64,000 bases of DNA from Salinimonas iocasae (GCF_006228385.1 NZ_CP039852.1:2868001-2932000); one strand, 5' to 3'. Positions 50,206-59,531 are shown, numbered from the stretch's first letter. Notes: generated by a model not told the origin, from the letters alone. Program-made: numbers and translations.

Positions 50206-51026
50206 GTGAATTACAATCTATTATCGAACAGGCTTTCGAAGAGCGCGATGCCCTTTCTCCCTCTTCTGCCCCTGAAGAAATTCGACACGCTGTAAGCCAG
50301 GCAATTGATCTGCTTAATAGTGGTCAGGCGCGTGTTGCTGAAAAAATTGACGGTGAATGGACCGTTCACCAGTGGTTAAAAAAAGCAGTGCTTCTGTATT
50401 TTCGCCTGCACAATAACGATGTTATCGATGGTGCAGAAAGCCGCTATTTCGATAAAGTGCCGCTGAAATATCGCGACTATACCGCCGAACAGTTTGCCAA
50501 AGACGGGGTTCGCATTGTCCCACCAGCAGCGGTGAGAACCGGCTCTTTTGTTGGTAACAATGTGGTAGTGATGCCTTCCTATGTCAATATTGGTGCGTAT
50601 GTGGGTGAAGGGACCATGGTCGACACCTGGGCGACCGTTGGCTCATGTGCTCAGATTGGGAAAAATGTTCACCTGTCTGGCGGTGTAGGTATTGGAGGTG
50701 TGCTTGAGCCGCTTCAGGCCAACCCGACGATCATTGAAGACAATTGCTTCATTGGTGCACGCTCAGAAATTGTAGAGGGCGTAATCGTTGAAGAAGGTGC
50801 TGTTATTTCTATGGGTGTATACATCGGACAAAGCACGCGTATTTACGACCGTGAGACCGGTGAAGTCCATTATGGCCGCGTACCTGCAGGTTCGGTCGTC
50901 GTGCCGGGCAGCCTGCCAGGCAAAGAAGGTGGCTATAGCCTTTATGCCGCTATCATAGTGAAGAAGGTCGATGCCAAAACCCGCGCTAAAGTAGGTATTA
51001 ATGCACTACTGAGAAGTGCTGAGTAA
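50202..51026 (+). CDS. dapD: 2,3,4,5-tetrahydropyridine-2,6-dicarboxylate N-succinyltransferase
   Basis: DapD succinylates tetrahydrodipicolinate in the lysine/diaminopimelate pathway. The 274-residue protein has an N-terminal helical domain and a left-handed beta-helix (about 100-240) with [20 protein letters not shown] and [15 protein letters not shown]. The ATGA overlap with glnD suggests coupling, and a strong terminator follows. Confidence 0.98.
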   Translation: MSELQSIIEQAFEERDALSPSSAPEEIRHAVSQAIDLLNSGQARVAEKIDGEWTVHQWLKKAVLLYFRLHNNDVIDGAESRYFDKVPLKYRDYTAEQFAKDGVRIVPPAAVRTGSFVGNNVVVMPSYVNIGAYVGEGTMVDTWATVGSCAQIGKNVHLSGGVGIGGVLEPLQANPTIIEDNCFIGARSEIVEGVIVEEGAVISMGVYIGQSTRIYDRETGEVHYGRVPAGSVVVPGSLPGKEGGYSLYAAIIVKKVDAKTRAKVGINALLRSAE

Positions 51027-51056
51027 TACAAATTAGCGCTTCATGATCAGTTATAC

Positions 51057-51092
51057 AAAAAAGGGCCTCGCATAAACGAGGCCCTTTTTTTC
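51057..51092. terminator. Bidirectional terminator between dapD and flavodoxin gene
   Basis: AAGGGCCTCG and CGAGGCCCTT form a 10-bp stem around CATAAA, with A's before and seven or more T's after. It serves the convergent dapD and flavodoxin genes. Confidence 0.93.
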
Positions 51093-51104
51093 GCCGATGA
51101 TATT

Positions 51105-51554
51105 TTAACCGGCAAACAGCTTGTCTTTAATACCGTTAACCCAGTCAACAACATCCTGTTCAGGCTCCAGCGTTTCAATCGCGTCGACCTCCAGCATATC
51201 AGCAACCGCGTTCCCCTGAAGCTCCGTCAGTAGTTCCTGAAAATGGCGGCCACCGCCACAGAAGTTTTCGTAACTACTGTCACCTAATGCCGCAACAGCA
51301 AATGGTTTGTTTGTCATCAGCGGGAATTCATCCTTGAGGTCCATATAGGTAAACTCAAGGTTTGGTGGAATATCTCCCTGCCCGGTCGTTGATGTGATAA
51401 CCAGAATTGCGTCAGATTCAGTGAAATCAGTCACTGCCGCATCCTGAAATAACTCGCAGTCATAGCCCTGTGTAGACAAGTCTTCTTCTACCTGCTCAGC
51501 GACATGCTGGGCATTGCCATATACACTGCCGCAGAATATTCCCAGTTTCGCCAT
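51105..51554 (-). CDS. Flavodoxin (YqcA/MioC-like)
   Basis: The 149-residue FMN-binding protein has the phosphate-loop GIFCGSVYGNAQHVAEQ, TSTTGQGDIPPNL and ALGDSSYENFCGGGRHF. Linked with truC and yqcC exactly as yqcA is in E. coli, so it is probably the YqcA flavodoxin. The electron partner is unknown. Confidence 0.88.
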   Translation of the reverse strand: MAKLGIFCGSVYGNAQHVAEQVEEDLSTQGYDCELFQDAAVTDFTESDAILVITSTTGQGDIPPNLEFTYMDLKDEFPLMTNKPFAVAALGDSSYENFCGGGRHFQELLTELQGNAVADMLEVDAIETLEPEQDVVDWVNGIKDKLFAG

Positions 51555-51572
51555 ATCAATTCTTTCCTCTCA

Positions 51573-52322
51573 TCAATTAGTTACCTGATACTCAGCCCAT
51601 GATGTCAGCAAGTCGAGCATCTCTGTCCGGGGTTCAGCATTAATTGCCAGCGATTTGCCGCTCACCGGGTGTTTTATCACTATCCTGGTACAAGTTAAGG
51701 CCAAATTGCTAAAACCAAACCGTGATTTTAAAAATTTATTCTGTTTTCCGTCACCATGGGTGGTATCGCCAATAATAGGATGGCGTAAATGCACCATATG
51801 CCGGCGAAGCTGATGTTTGCGACCTGTTGTGGGCTTTAATTTTACCGTGGTATACCTGGAAGAAGGATAACGCCCCGATGCAATAGGCAATTCATAGCGC
51901 GCCAATGGGTGATACTCGGTGGTCGCCGGTTGCGGAGGAATATCACCGCGATGTTTATCCGCAATCTTGTCCGGACGAAATTTCAGGTCATAGTCGATAA
52001 GCCCGCTACCATGAATAAATCCCCTGACAATCGCAAAATATTCTTTTTGAACCTTCCGGGCCATCATCTGCATACCCAATTCACTGGCTGTTTTGCCATC
52101 ATAGGCAAACAAAAGTACGCCAGAGGTGGGCCTGTCTAAACGGTGCACAGGAAAAACATGCTGGCCGATCTGGTCTCTGAGCTGTTGTACAGCAAAGCGG
52201 GTTTCCCGTTTATCGATGGGACTACGATGAACCAGTAACCCGCCAGGTTTATCGATGGCCACCAGTGTGTCATCCTGGTAAAGAATTTTAAGTGGCTCTT
52301 GTGGCTCAACACGTTCAGTCAT
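51573..52322 (-). CDS. truC: tRNA pseudouridine(65) synthase TruC
   Basis: TruC isomerises U65 in certain tRNAs. The 249-residue RluA-family protein has the catalytic Asp in HRLDRPTSGVLLFAYDG and TGRKHQLRRHMVHLRHPIIGD near the C-terminus. It overlaps the yqcC end by 8 bp and is followed by the flavodoxin gene, as in E. coli. Confidence 0.93.
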   Translation of the reverse strand: MTERVEPQEPLKILYQDDTLVAIDKPGGLLVHRSPIDKRETRFAVQQLRDQIGQHVFPVHRLDRPTSGVLLFAYDGKTASELGMQMMARKVQKEYFAIVRGFIHGSGLIDYDLKFRPDKIADKHRGDIPPQPATTEYHPLARYELPIASGRYPSSRYTTVKLKPTTGRKHQLRRHMVHLRHPIIGDTTHGDGKQNKFLKSRFGFSNLALTCTRIVIKHPVSGKSLAINAEPRTEMLDLLTSWAEYQVTN

Positions 52323-52677
52323 TCTTTGCCCTACTCAGGTTATCCAGTGTCATCAAAAGATGCGTAAGCGTAAGATGATTGGATGCAAATACTTCATGTG
52401 CCATTGGTGCTACCTGCATGTTGTCAGGAACCCAGTCATTCTGCGCAAGGTAATCGCGCATTTTGGGAATATAAATAAACTGTAACCACTGTTCAAATGG
52501 CATCGCATCGGCAGCAAAAGGGGTGGCCGATGACATTGCAGCGTCACTGGGTACCTTTGCTGACCACAGGTTTTCCTGCTTTAAATATTGTTCAATCTTA
52601 GTTAGCTGGTTTTGGATAAAAGCTTTGTCTGGCACGCAAAATATCGTCTGATGGTAATTGGCCGCACAGTATAACAA
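52315..52677 (-). CDS. yqcC: YqcC-family protein
   Basis: A small helical protein of the YqcC family, function unknown. It shows the family core MPFEQWLQFIYIPKMRDYLAQ and a C-terminal LTLTHLLMTLDNLSRAKND. The start is uncertain: the listed codon begins MLYCAANYHQ, but a GTG ending at 52635 (VPDKAFIQNQL) fits the family N-terminus better. It precedes truC, as in E. coli. Confidence 0.8.
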   Translation of the reverse strand: MLYCAANYHQTIFCVPDKAFIQNQLTKIEQYLKQENLWSAKVPSDAAMSSATPFAADAMPFEQWLQFIYIPKMRDYLAQNDWVPDNMQVAPMAHEVFASNHLTLTHLLMTLDNLSRAKND

Positions 52678-52748
52678 TCGTAAGCTGGCTGGTCATCGGA
52701 CAAAGGCAAAGGTACACTACCGGTTTTTACCGCTGTACGGGAGCATTC

Positions 52749-53795
52749 ATGGGTGCGCAGACCATCGAGTCCATAAGCGAATTTTTGCTACATGCCGGGA
52801 CAAACTTCCAGATAGTAGATATGGGAAGAGAAATTACCGCTATCGACGCTCAGACATTTCTGGATATAGAAAATGCTGCGATCCCTGTCCCCCGCCCTCG
52901 CCAGCAGCATGCCTGGTTTGGCATTATCTTCTGGAACACTCAGCAAAAACAGAATGAATACATCTGGTTTGTAAAACTGCCTGTCGATGAGCAGGGCTTG
53001 CTGGTTCCTGCTAGCCGTAATCACTTTTTGCAGATTATCGTTGATGCATTGGGTAGCAGCCTGACTGAGGACAGTGAGCAGGATCAGACACTGCCTGACA
53101 ACCCATACAATTTTGTTCCGAATCAGCAGCAGATGAGCCTGTTCAACGCCTATGCCCGTAACTTACTGGATAAGCCTGCCACACAGGGAATTAATGATGT
53201 TAACCGTTACCTTAGCCACCCGGCTATTGTTGACTGGACGAAGTTATCCGTTCAGGCGGTTGCTGATACAGCACTGCTTATCAATCAGCCTGATAAAAAG
53301 GAAGCGGTAAAAGCCTGTTTTCATTTATACGCCGCTGATTTTCAAAGCGTACTTTTAAGCGGATGTGAGCCGGTGTGTCTGGACAGCGATTTGGTAGAAA
53401 CATTCTGCCAGGCTATTGCCGCCAGCGATGACAGTGTAAAGCGCGATCAGGCAATTTTGCGGGCGCTGACAACACAATCCGACGATCCGAGAATTCAAAA
53501 TATTCTGCATGACATGATGTGCGAAGAGGCTTCACTTGATGTTGATACTCTCAGCGTTATCGCTGCTCGCCACTACAGGCAATTAAACGATGAGCTCATA
53601 AAGTTGTTTTTTGAGCAGGTTGCTAAGTGCGATGAGTCACAAGGTTTTGAGGGAGCCCTTTTTAAAGGCTTTTTTGCTGACCTGGTCCAGATACCATGTA
53701 CACGCGAACGTGTATTGACGTTGCTTCGCCTGCCAGAGCGAAGTGCTACATTATCGCGCGCTATCGGTCAGCTGTTTACTCAGGCTAAAGGGTAA
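52749..53795 (+). CDS. DUF3549 family protein
   Basis: The 348-residue protein begins MGAQTIESISEFLLHAGTNF and contains IPVPRPRQQHAWFGIIFWN and NPYNFVPNQQQMSLFNAYAR. This matches my recall of the DUF3549 family, found widely in marine Gammaproteobacteria next to yqcC/truC and DUF3301 genes. It looks soluble and has no signal peptide or recognised catalytic motif. Function unknown. The DUF3301 gene follows after 4 bp, suggesting co-expression. Confidence 0.75.
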   Translation: MGAQTIESISEFLLHAGTNFQIVDMGREITAIDAQTFLDIENAAIPVPRPRQQHAWFGIIFWNTQQKQNEYIWFVKLPVDEQGLLVPASRNHFLQIIVDALGSSLTEDSEQDQTLPDNPYNFVPNQQQMSLFNAYARNLLDKPATQGINDVNRYLSHPAIVDWTKLSVQAVADTALLINQPDKKEAVKACFHLYAADFQSVLLSGCEPVCLDSDLVETFCQAIAASDDSVKRDQAILRALTTQSDDPRIQNILHDMMCEEASLDVDTLSVIAARHYRQLNDELIKLFFEQVAKCDESQGFEGALFKGFFADLVQIPCTRERVLTLLRLPERSATLSRAIGQLFTQAKG

Positions 53796-53799
53796 CAGA

Positions 53800-54102
53800 A
53801 TGACGCTGGGTGAACTGGTTCTATTTTTTTTACTAATACTTACCGGGCTACAATTCTGGCGCATCAGAAGCATCAGCGAACAGGCCTATCTGCAGATTGG
53901 GCGTTACTGTGAAACGCATCATTTGCAGCTATTGTCTGTGGCGAGAAAGCGTACCCGTCTTTCTTTTAAATATGGCAAAATTGATTGGTTATCTTCTTTT
54001 GCCTTTGAATTTTCTGGCAATGGTGAAGACCGCTATACAGGGCATGTCGATATGATCGGAAAACACGTCATCCGAACCCAGCTTCCTCCCTACAAGGTGT
54101 AG
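53800..54102 (+). CDS. DUF3301 family membrane-anchored protein
   Basis: The about 100-residue protein has one N-terminal membrane segment (LGELVLFFLLILTGLQFW) and a cytoplasmic basic domain with ARKRTRLSFKYGKIDWLSSFAFEFS. It resembles DUF3301. The ATG at 53800 lies 4 bp after the DUF3549 stop with a GGGTAAC-type ribosome site; a longer frame from 53743 would run through the previous gene. It ends before the shared bidirectional terminator. Function unknown. Confidence 0.75.
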   Translation: MTLGELVLFFLLILTGLQFWRIRSISEQAYLQIGRYCETHHLQLLSVARKRTRLSFKYGKIDWLSSFAFEFSGNGEDRYTGHVDMIGKHVIRTQLPPYKV

Positions 54103-54123
54103 CCAGGCTTTTCTTTCAGGCAT

Positions 54124-54151
54124 AAAAAAGCGGCAGGTCGTGGCCGCCGCT
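54124..54151. terminator. Bidirectional terminator of the CsrB-like RNA and the DUF3301 gene
   Basis: AGCGGC and GCCGCT form a GC-rich stem; six A's flank it on the left (T-run for the minus strand) and five T's on the right (for the plus strand). Confidence 0.85.
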
Positions 54152-54598
54152 CTTTTTGAATTTTGAAGTTCCCTCTCAGCAATCCATAGCCTGTGAACTA
54201 ATCCTTAGCGCACTATTTGATTACCTACTCCATTACAATCCAATACATCCGGTACTGGCTGCCTGCAGAGGCAGGTCCCTTTCCGTTACTCCCTTTTAAC
54301 TGCTCATCCTGATACAGTATTCATCCGTCCTGATGTTGTCCCGTCGCATCCTGCGATTATCCTTAAGTCCCAATCCGTGAGAAAGCATACTCCATGTACG
54401 CCTGCATACCTGCATGTCCACTTCCCAATCCTTAGGGAGTCCGTGTCCGTGTAAGTCACATTCTGCGACTGCGCAACGCGCTCCTTTAAGCAATCCAATT
54501 GCTGTTTCCTGAAAGTCCCTGTCTCTACCAGTCCGTGTAGATATGCTTCCCTAGCTTCCCGAAAGTTATGTCATCCAGACTCGTCGTGTATCCTTGTG
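54124..54598 (-). ncRNA. csrB: CsrB-family small RNA (CsrA/RsmA sponge)
   Basis: Read on the minus strand this non-coding stretch carries about 32 GGA triplets in roughly 430 nt, many as AGGA, ACGGA, AGGGA or TTGGGA, often between short inverted repeats. It ends in a GC-rich hairpin with a six-T run. This is the hallmark of CsrB/RsmZ RNAs that bind many CsrA dimers through GGA loops and so free target mRNAs for motility, biofilm and carbon-storage control. The 5' end is inferred from a TATATT at 54605-54610. It would be about 475 nt, longer and with more motifs than E. coli CsrB. A GacA/UvrY-like box lies about 180 bp upstream. Confidence 0.85.
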
Positions 54599-54604
54599 AC
54601 GTTA

Positions 54605-54610
54605 AATATA
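54605..54610 (-). promoter_or_regulatory. Putative -10 element of the CsrB-like RNA
   Basis: TATATT on the minus strand, about 7 bp before the first GGA-bearing segment. No good -35 lies at 16-18 bp, consistent with activator dependence as for other GacA-controlled RNAs. Confidence 0.45.
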
Positions 54611-54759
54611 GTACTGCTTTGGTAGTTCTTTGCTATACGTAATTACAAAAATGTTAGATTAGCCGAAGCACTAAAACTGACCTGTTTTTGAAAACCGTAT
54701 ATAAAACATATGCTTTAGACTTTCGTATAAAGTTATCCTCACAAATTTACTCCTGAATA

Positions 54760-54787
54760 CTTACAAAAATGTGCGAAATGTCTTACA
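54760..54787 (-). promoter_or_regulatory. GacA/UvrY-type binding site upstream of the CsrB-like RNA
   Basis: On the minus strand TGTAAG, six bases (ACATTT) and CGCACA match TGTAAG-N6-CTTACA with a perfect left half and four of six in the right (54770-54787). A further TGTAAG half-site follows at 54760-54765. The centre is about 180 bp upstream of the inferred RNA start, close to the spacing known for GacA/UvrY sites of csrB and rsmZ genes. Confidence 0.6.
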
Positions 54788-54833
54788 CAGTTAAGTGCTA
54801 TATTCGACATGCGATAAATGTTATTAATCGCAA

Positions 54834-55484
54834 CTAACTATCGACTGGTCGGGTTTTAAACAGGATCGTTCCTGAGATGGAGGCAATTTCCAGAGCTTTA
54901 ACAGGCTGAAAGTCACAAGACAGGAAAAACTTTTCATAGGAGGGAATGGTAGCGAACACGCCGACTCCTTCACTATCCGGATGTTCGGTAACAATACTAT
55001 CCACGGCGCCTGTCAGGATGTGGCCCAGACCAGCATGTTGATAATCTGGATGGACACCAATCAACACAATCATATGGAAATGACTGGCGGGCATAGCAGC
55101 TAACACTTTTTCCTCTTTTTCTATTAGCTGCCTGGTACTGAATAAACCTGCTGTCAGCATCATCTTGACACGCCAGTGCCACATTTTCCCCGGCGTAAAT
55201 CCTGCGCCGGGTTCTGCCAGACACGTTACTGCCAGCATCCTGTGGTCATCAAACAGTCCTATCAGCGTCTGACCGCTGTCCCAGAATGCATGCAGCTCTT
55301 CACGAATTGCGCTTCGAAGCCGACTGTCGTACCCCTCATTTTCTGCATGAAAGATCTGGTTTAATACAGGGTCATCAAAATACGCGTTATAAAGAATAGA
55401 TGCAGCAACATTTAAATCATCCACATCAAGGTGAATGGCTTTCAGTGCATATAAATCTGGGGCTGGTGTAGAGGTTCGATGCAT
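54834..55484 (-). CDS. GNAT-family N-acetyltransferase
   Basis: The 216-residue protein has a GNAT fold with the acetyl-CoA loop region HMIVLIGVHPDYQHAGLGHILTGAV (pattern Q/R-x-x-G-x-G/A) at about 140-165 and a C-terminal strand FFLSCDFQPVKALEI. Substrate is unknown. It is alone, upstream of the CsrB-like RNA control region and downstream of a DUF3192 gene on the same strand but behind a terminator. Confidence 0.8.
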   Translation of the reverse strand: MHRTSTPAPDLYALKAIHLDVDDLNVAASILYNAYFDDPVLNQIFHAENEGYDSRLRSAIREELHAFWDSGQTLIGLFDDHRMLAVTCLAEPGAGFTPGKMWHWRVKMMLTAGLFSTRQLIEKEEKVLAAMPASHFHMIVLIGVHPDYQHAGLGHILTGAVDSIVTEHPDSEGVGVFATIPSYEKFFLSCDFQPVKALEIASISGTILFKTRPVDS

Positions 55485-55548
55485 ATCTGGCTTCTGTCTG
55501 ACTAGTAAATACCTCTACACTTTGTACAATATTTAACCATATAACAAG

Positions 55549-55578
55549 CAAAAAAACGCCGGCATGAAAACCGGCGTT
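55549..55578 (-). terminator. Terminator after the DUF3192 lipoprotein gene
   Basis: On the minus strand AACGCCGG and CCGGCGTT form an 8-bp stem with an eight-base loop, followed by a run of T's. It lies about 20 bp after the gene at 55602-55961. Confidence 0.88.
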
Positions 55579-55601
55579 ACATTTGAAAGCTTTTTTGATG
55601 C

Positions 55602-55961
55602 TTAAAGATGAGGAGAAGCTTTGCTGCCCCATCCAATAAGTTCACCATTTTTGAATACTAACGGTGTGCATTCGTCTTTCGTCGTTATACCGTCATCCAT
55701 TGTACGCTGCGTGCGATAGTAAAGAATACGATATGTGCCGTCTTCGCGTTGATCGAGTTCGCTAAAGTCAGCAACCCCCATTTTACCGACAACTCGCTCA
55801 TAGGAAGTGCCAAGGTTTAAATTAGAAATATGTTTACGATTATTGTATTCGCGATCTTCCCAGTCAGATGAATAGCCGTGGTCATCACCATCGACTGAAA
55901 TAACACAACCAGAGAGCAGAACAGGCGCGCTAAGAGCGAAAATAATGGCTAAGTGTTTCAT
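55602..55961 (-). CDS. DUF3192 family lipoprotein
   Basis: The 119-residue protein has a lipoprotein signal peptide with lipobox LSGC. Its mature part has LNLGTSYERVVGKMGVADFSEL, resembling the BamE/SmpA-like fold start, then YRTQRTMDDGITTKDECTPL and a terminal WGSKA. It is a paralogue of the protein at 60978-61352. Function is unknown; outer-membrane location is inferred. Confidence 0.75.
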   Translation of the reverse strand: MKHLAIIFALSAPVLLSGCVISVDGDDHGYSSDWEDREYNNRKHISNLNLGTSYERVVGKMGVADFSELDQREDGTYRILYYRTQRTMDDGITTKDECTPLVFKNGELIGWGSKASPHL

Positions 55962-56182
55962 ATTGTTCCTTTTTTGAATTTTTATGTGCTTAAATTGTCC
56001 GATAAGACAGTATTATCAATTTGCTTGCCACAATTAACTCTTTGTTTTGTATGGAAAATTTATGTTTCACACAAAATAAAGCACCCAACTTTTAACCGTT
56101 TTCACTATTATTTGGTGAATATTACGAATTTTCATCATTTATCTGAAAGCGTAAAATACGCCTTTTGATGTGGAGAAAACCT

Positions 56183-56458
56183 GTGTCTGAGTCATCTGAA
56201 ATATCGTTAACTATGCTGTGCCAGCAGATTGCAGAAGAGGGGCAAACGCCTTCTGTGGCAATGCTCAGAGCGAAAGCGCCTTATAAAGTCAGCGTAACGG
56301 AAGCTATCAGCGCTATAAAGTCATTTAATGGAGCAAAACTTGCCCCGCGACCGGCCCGCAAGCAGCCTACAAAAGGCGAATTGGAAGAACGAGTGAAGGA
56401 TCTGGAAAATGCGGTAGCGGTGTTGGAAAAGCGACTTAACGCGCTGACGACAGACTAA
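56183..56458 (+). CDS. Small putative DNA-binding protein with coiled-coil tail
   Basis: The 91-residue protein begins VSESSEISLTMLCQQIAEEG and has an N-terminal helical region (about 5-50, with QTPSVAMLRAKAPYKVSVTEAISAI) that resembles KfrA-type N-terminal helix-turn-helix domains. A basic linker (KLAPRPARKQPTKG) and a coiled coil (ELEERVKDLENAVAVLEKRL) follow. GTG at 56183 was chosen since GGAG lies at good spacing. Its end overlaps the convergent syd gene by 4 bp. The family assignment is tentative. Confidence 0.6.
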   Translation: MSESSEISLTMLCQQIAEEGQTPSVAMLRAKAPYKVSVTEAISAIKSFNGAKLAPRPARKQPTKGELEERVKDLENAVAVLEKRLNALTTD

Positions 56459-57006
56459 CTGATTTTGAGCGAGGATATAAAGGCACTCAGATCGTCAGCC
56501 AAAATCTCTTCGCCTTTCTTACCAACTTTTTCCAGTACAACTTCGCCGGTATCGTTTTTAACGCTCAGAATAAGACTGTCGTCGTCAGTCAGACCGAAAA
56601 ACAGGGTTTCAGGCTGGCGTAAGCGACGTTTCATCAGAATATGTCCGATGAGATTTTCCTGTAACCGCGCAAAGTCATCATCACTGACCACCTGAAGCAG
56701 CTCACAGGGACCCTGCGACGCGGCGGCAGTAATATTAAAAGCATAGTAGCGGGTAAAGAAGGTTTTAAATTGCGAATCGAGTGTTATCTCAAGCGCATCT
56801 TCAAGCTTCGAGAAATTATTCTTTGAATCCTGACGCACAGGCTTCCAGTTCACAACCTGACCGTCTTCCAGCGTTTGAGAACTTTGTGTTTCGTAGCACG
56901 GCGATGGCCAGTCCGGTTCATACTCGGCGGTCAACGGCTGACATGCTAGTTCACTGACTAACGTATCCATCAGTGCATCAAGTGATGCTTCAATCTGGTT
57001 GGCCAT
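56455..57006 (-). CDS. syd: SecY-interacting protein Syd
   Basis: Syd binds SecY at the inner membrane and may monitor translocon assembly. The 183-residue protein has PDWPSPCYETQ, FFTRYYAFNITAAAS and the family block DDDFARLQENLIGHILMKRRLRQPETLFFGL. It is divergent from queF, as in E. coli. Confidence 0.93.
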   Translation of the reverse strand: MANQIEASLDALMDTLVSELACQPLTAEYEPDWPSPCYETQSSQTLEDGQVVNWKPVRQDSKNNFSKLEDALEITLDSQFKTFFTRYYAFNITAAASQGPCELLQVVSDDDFARLQENLIGHILMKRRLRQPETLFFGLTDDDSLILSVKNDTGEVVLEKVGKKGEEILADDLSAFISSLKIS

Positions 57007-57096
57007 AGTTAAAAAGTTCCTCTCCTGCTGAATTTATCCATCAGCTTGCGGTATTATTGATGAATTAGGAATTAGTTTACGTGGTATGTAACAGCG

Positions 57097-57936
57097 ATGA
57101 CAAACGAAACTGAAGCAAGATTACCAGAAGGCCTTTCACTTGGCCGGGAGGTTACCTATGAAGCGCACTATAATCCAGCGCTATTGCAGGGCGTTCCCCG
57201 TGCGTTGAGCAGAGACTTGCAGGGTATTTCCGCGCAGGCGTTGCCTTTCTCAGGAGTAGACACCTGGACCGGCTATGAGCTTTCATGGCTGACGTTAAAA
57301 GGGAAACCTCAGGTTGGAATATTACAATGTGAGGTACCGGTTACCTCTGAATTTTTAATTGAGTCGAAGTCATTCAAGTTGTATCTGAACAGTTTTAACC
57401 AGACACAATTTGAAAGTCGTAGCGATGTTGAAAAAACGCTGAGGAAAGATTTGAGTAAATGCGCCGGCGAACCAGTTAGCGTCGCCATTTATTTGCCAGC
57501 AGAATTTGATAATTTTGCAGTGACGCCGTTACCGGGTACGAACATTGATGATGCTGATATAGAAATTAGCACCTATTCGCCGGATGCTTCAATATTACAA
57601 ACATCCGCAACAAAGGTCAGTGAAACCCTTAACAGTGACTTGCTGAAATCTAACTGCCTGATAACCAGTCAGCCGGACTGGGCGAGTATCCTGATTAAAT
57701 ACGAAGGTTATGCGCTAGATCAAAGCGCGTTGTTGAAATATCTGGTTGGATATCGCCAACACAATGAGTTTCATGAACAATGTGTTGAGCGGATCTTTTG
57801 CGATCTGATTAATTTGCCAGGCATGGAAAAGCTCACCGTACTGGCACGGTATACGCGACGCGGGGGATTGGACATCAATCCGTTTCGCTCAAACTTTGAG
57901 CTCCCCTACCCAAATCGTCGCACTGCCAGACAATAA
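57097..57936 (+). CDS. queF: NADPH-dependent 7-cyano-7-deazaguanine reductase QueF
   Basis: QueF reduces preQ0 to preQ1 in queuosine synthesis. The 279-residue tandem T-fold protein has the QueF motif ESKSFKLYLNSFNQTQF (about 89-105), the catalytic Cys187 in SNCLITSQPDW, and the C-terminal RYTRRGGLDINPFRSNF. It is the long, two-domain gammaproteobacterial form. It is divergent from syd. Confidence 0.97.
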   Translation: MTNETEARLPEGLSLGREVTYEAHYNPALLQGVPRALSRDLQGISAQALPFSGVDTWTGYELSWLTLKGKPQVGILQCEVPVTSEFLIESKSFKLYLNSFNQTQFESRSDVEKTLRKDLSKCAGEPVSVAIYLPAEFDNFAVTPLPGTNIDDADIEISTYSPDASILQTSATKVSETLNSDLLKSNCLITSQPDWASILIKYEGYALDQSALLKYLVGYRQHNEFHEQCVERIFCDLINLPGMEKLTVLARYTRRGGLDINPFRSNFELPYPNRRTARQ

Positions 57937-58007
57937 ACAGGAAAAATCAGGGAATTGTGTCACACTTAATTTATGTGTAGCACCGCCATCAGGAATCAGC
58001 GGGTACA

Positions 58008-59531
58008 ATGACAAACAAACAGCTCCAGGTGCTAAAGCAGCAACATGCATTATTGGCGCAATTTATTATTCGGCTATCGTTGTTTTATCAGGGATACTCT
58101 AAAGCCATTGATGAAGAGTTACAGACACTTCGCGGCCACTTGGGGAGTAATGCCAATTTCACGCTGGCGCACGTCAGTATAAATAAGCTTAATGCGCTTT
58201 TGCAGGAAGATGGCGGCGTATTAAGGCGATTTAAAACAGACACATTACAGTCGGTCGAAGGCGCTGCAAAAGCATTACTGGCCACCTCCGGCAAAGCCAA
58301 TGCTAATACCTCAATTATAGATACAATCAGTCAGGCCAGAAGGCCTGCTGAATCTTTGTATGATGTGACCCAGTTGTGCGTTCAAACCATTACTTTATAT
58401 TCGCAGGTAACCGACACGCTTCCAAAGCCTGTTGGCGTAGCGGTTAAGAGCCATTCTAATGAACCTTTGCAGGCACCGGCAACATTACTTATGGCCTTGC
58501 AGGAAGAGCTTGTGCAACTGCTGGATACCTATCAGAAACGCCTGCCCGATAATACTGAGTTAACCATATTAAAACAGAAAGTTGTCGAGGGGTTGAATAA
58601 CGATGAGTTGCTGAATGTTTGTCTTACATTGCTACGACTCATCGTTAAAGATTCAATGCAGGAAGCAATCATCTCCGGAAAGGTTATTCAGAGTTTGCAT
58701 CATTCACTGAGCAGCCTGCACCAGGGTCTGAATAAAAGTATTGACCAGGCGCATTGTACGTTTGCCGTTCAACAAGATGACAACCTGGCAATGCGTAAAG
58801 AGCTGATAAAGCTTGAGAATGATGTTGCCCGCTCTGATTCTTTCTCTGCTTTGAAAACACAGACGCAGCAACAGCTCAAGCAGGTAGGTAGCGCGCTTGA
58901 GAAACGCGAAGAAAATGACCGCCTGGCTCAGCAGGCGCTTAGTGGCCAGCTTGAGGCGTTAAAAGCACAGGTTGCAGAGCTTGAATCAAAAACCCGCTAC
59001 TATCGCAACCGTCTGGCCAAACAGGTCGCCACCAGCCAGACTGATCCTTTAACTAAACTACCTAACCGGCAAGCTTATAACGAGCACCTTCGTAAACTAT
59101 TGGATAACAGAAATATAAACGAACAGTCTTTATGCCTTGCCGTGGTGGATATTGATCATTTTAAGTCGATTAATGACAGATTCGGGCATTCTGCCGGTGA
59201 CAAAACATTGCAGGTTATTGGAAAACAGCTAAGTAAGGCTTTGGATGACAACGACTTTATTGCACGATGGGGCGGTGAAGAATTTGTTTTAATACTGCCG
59301 GGTCTGAACGCTAAGTCGTTGAAACAAAAATTAGAACGGCTAAGAACCAGACTGACCGAATTACCGTTTAAGTTCAAACAAGATCGCCTGACAATTACCG
59401 CCTCCTTCGGCGGCACCTGTTTTAGTCATGGCGAGGACCCCGACGCTGTTTTTGAGCGGGCCGACAGTTTGTTATATCAGGCGAAGCGCGCCGGCCGAAA
59501 TTGTGTTGTCACCGATAAGGACGACGTGTAA
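58008..59531 (+). CDS. GGDEF diguanylate cyclase with long helical sensor region
   Basis: The 507-residue protein has an N-terminal helical region (about 1-330, ending in a coiled coil with [31 protein letters not shown]) and a GGDEF domain (about 340-505) with [12 protein letters not shown] and active-site GGEEF. The usual RxxD inhibitory site is not present: the equivalent positions read DDND. No membrane helix is seen, so it is probably cytosolic. Its stop overlaps the ppnN ATG by one base (TAATG), suggesting translational coupling. Confidence 0.9.
   Translation: MTNKQLQVLKQQHALLAQFIIRLSLFYQGYSKAIDEELQTLRGHLGSNANFTLAHVSINKLNALLQEDGGVLRRFKTDTLQSVEGAAKALLATSGKANANTSIIDTISQARRPAESLYDVTQLCVQTITLYSQVTDTLPKPVGVAVKSHSNEPLQAPATLLMALQEELVQLLDTYQKRLPDNTELTILKQKVVEGLNNDELLNVCLTLLRLIVKDSMQEAIISGKVIQSLHHSLSSLHQGLNKSIDQAHCTFAVQQDDNLAMRKELIKLENDVARSDSFSALKTQTQQQLKQVGSALEKREENDRLAQQALSGQLEALKAQVAELESKTRYYRNRLAKQVATSQTDPLTKLPNRQAYNEHLRKLLDNRNINEQSLCLAVVDIDHFKSINDRFGHSAGDKTLQVIGKQLSKALDDNDFIARWGGEEFVLILPGLNAKSLKQKLERLRTRLTELPFKFKQDRLTITASFGGTCFSHGEDPDAVFERADSLLYQAKRAGRNCVVTDKDDV

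Noticed and set aside
54296..54498. Two overlapping minus-strand ORFs of about 65 codons in the 54.1-54.8 kb gap
   Set aside because: They lie inside the GGA-rich RNA, have no good starts, and their composition follows the repeated GGA motif.
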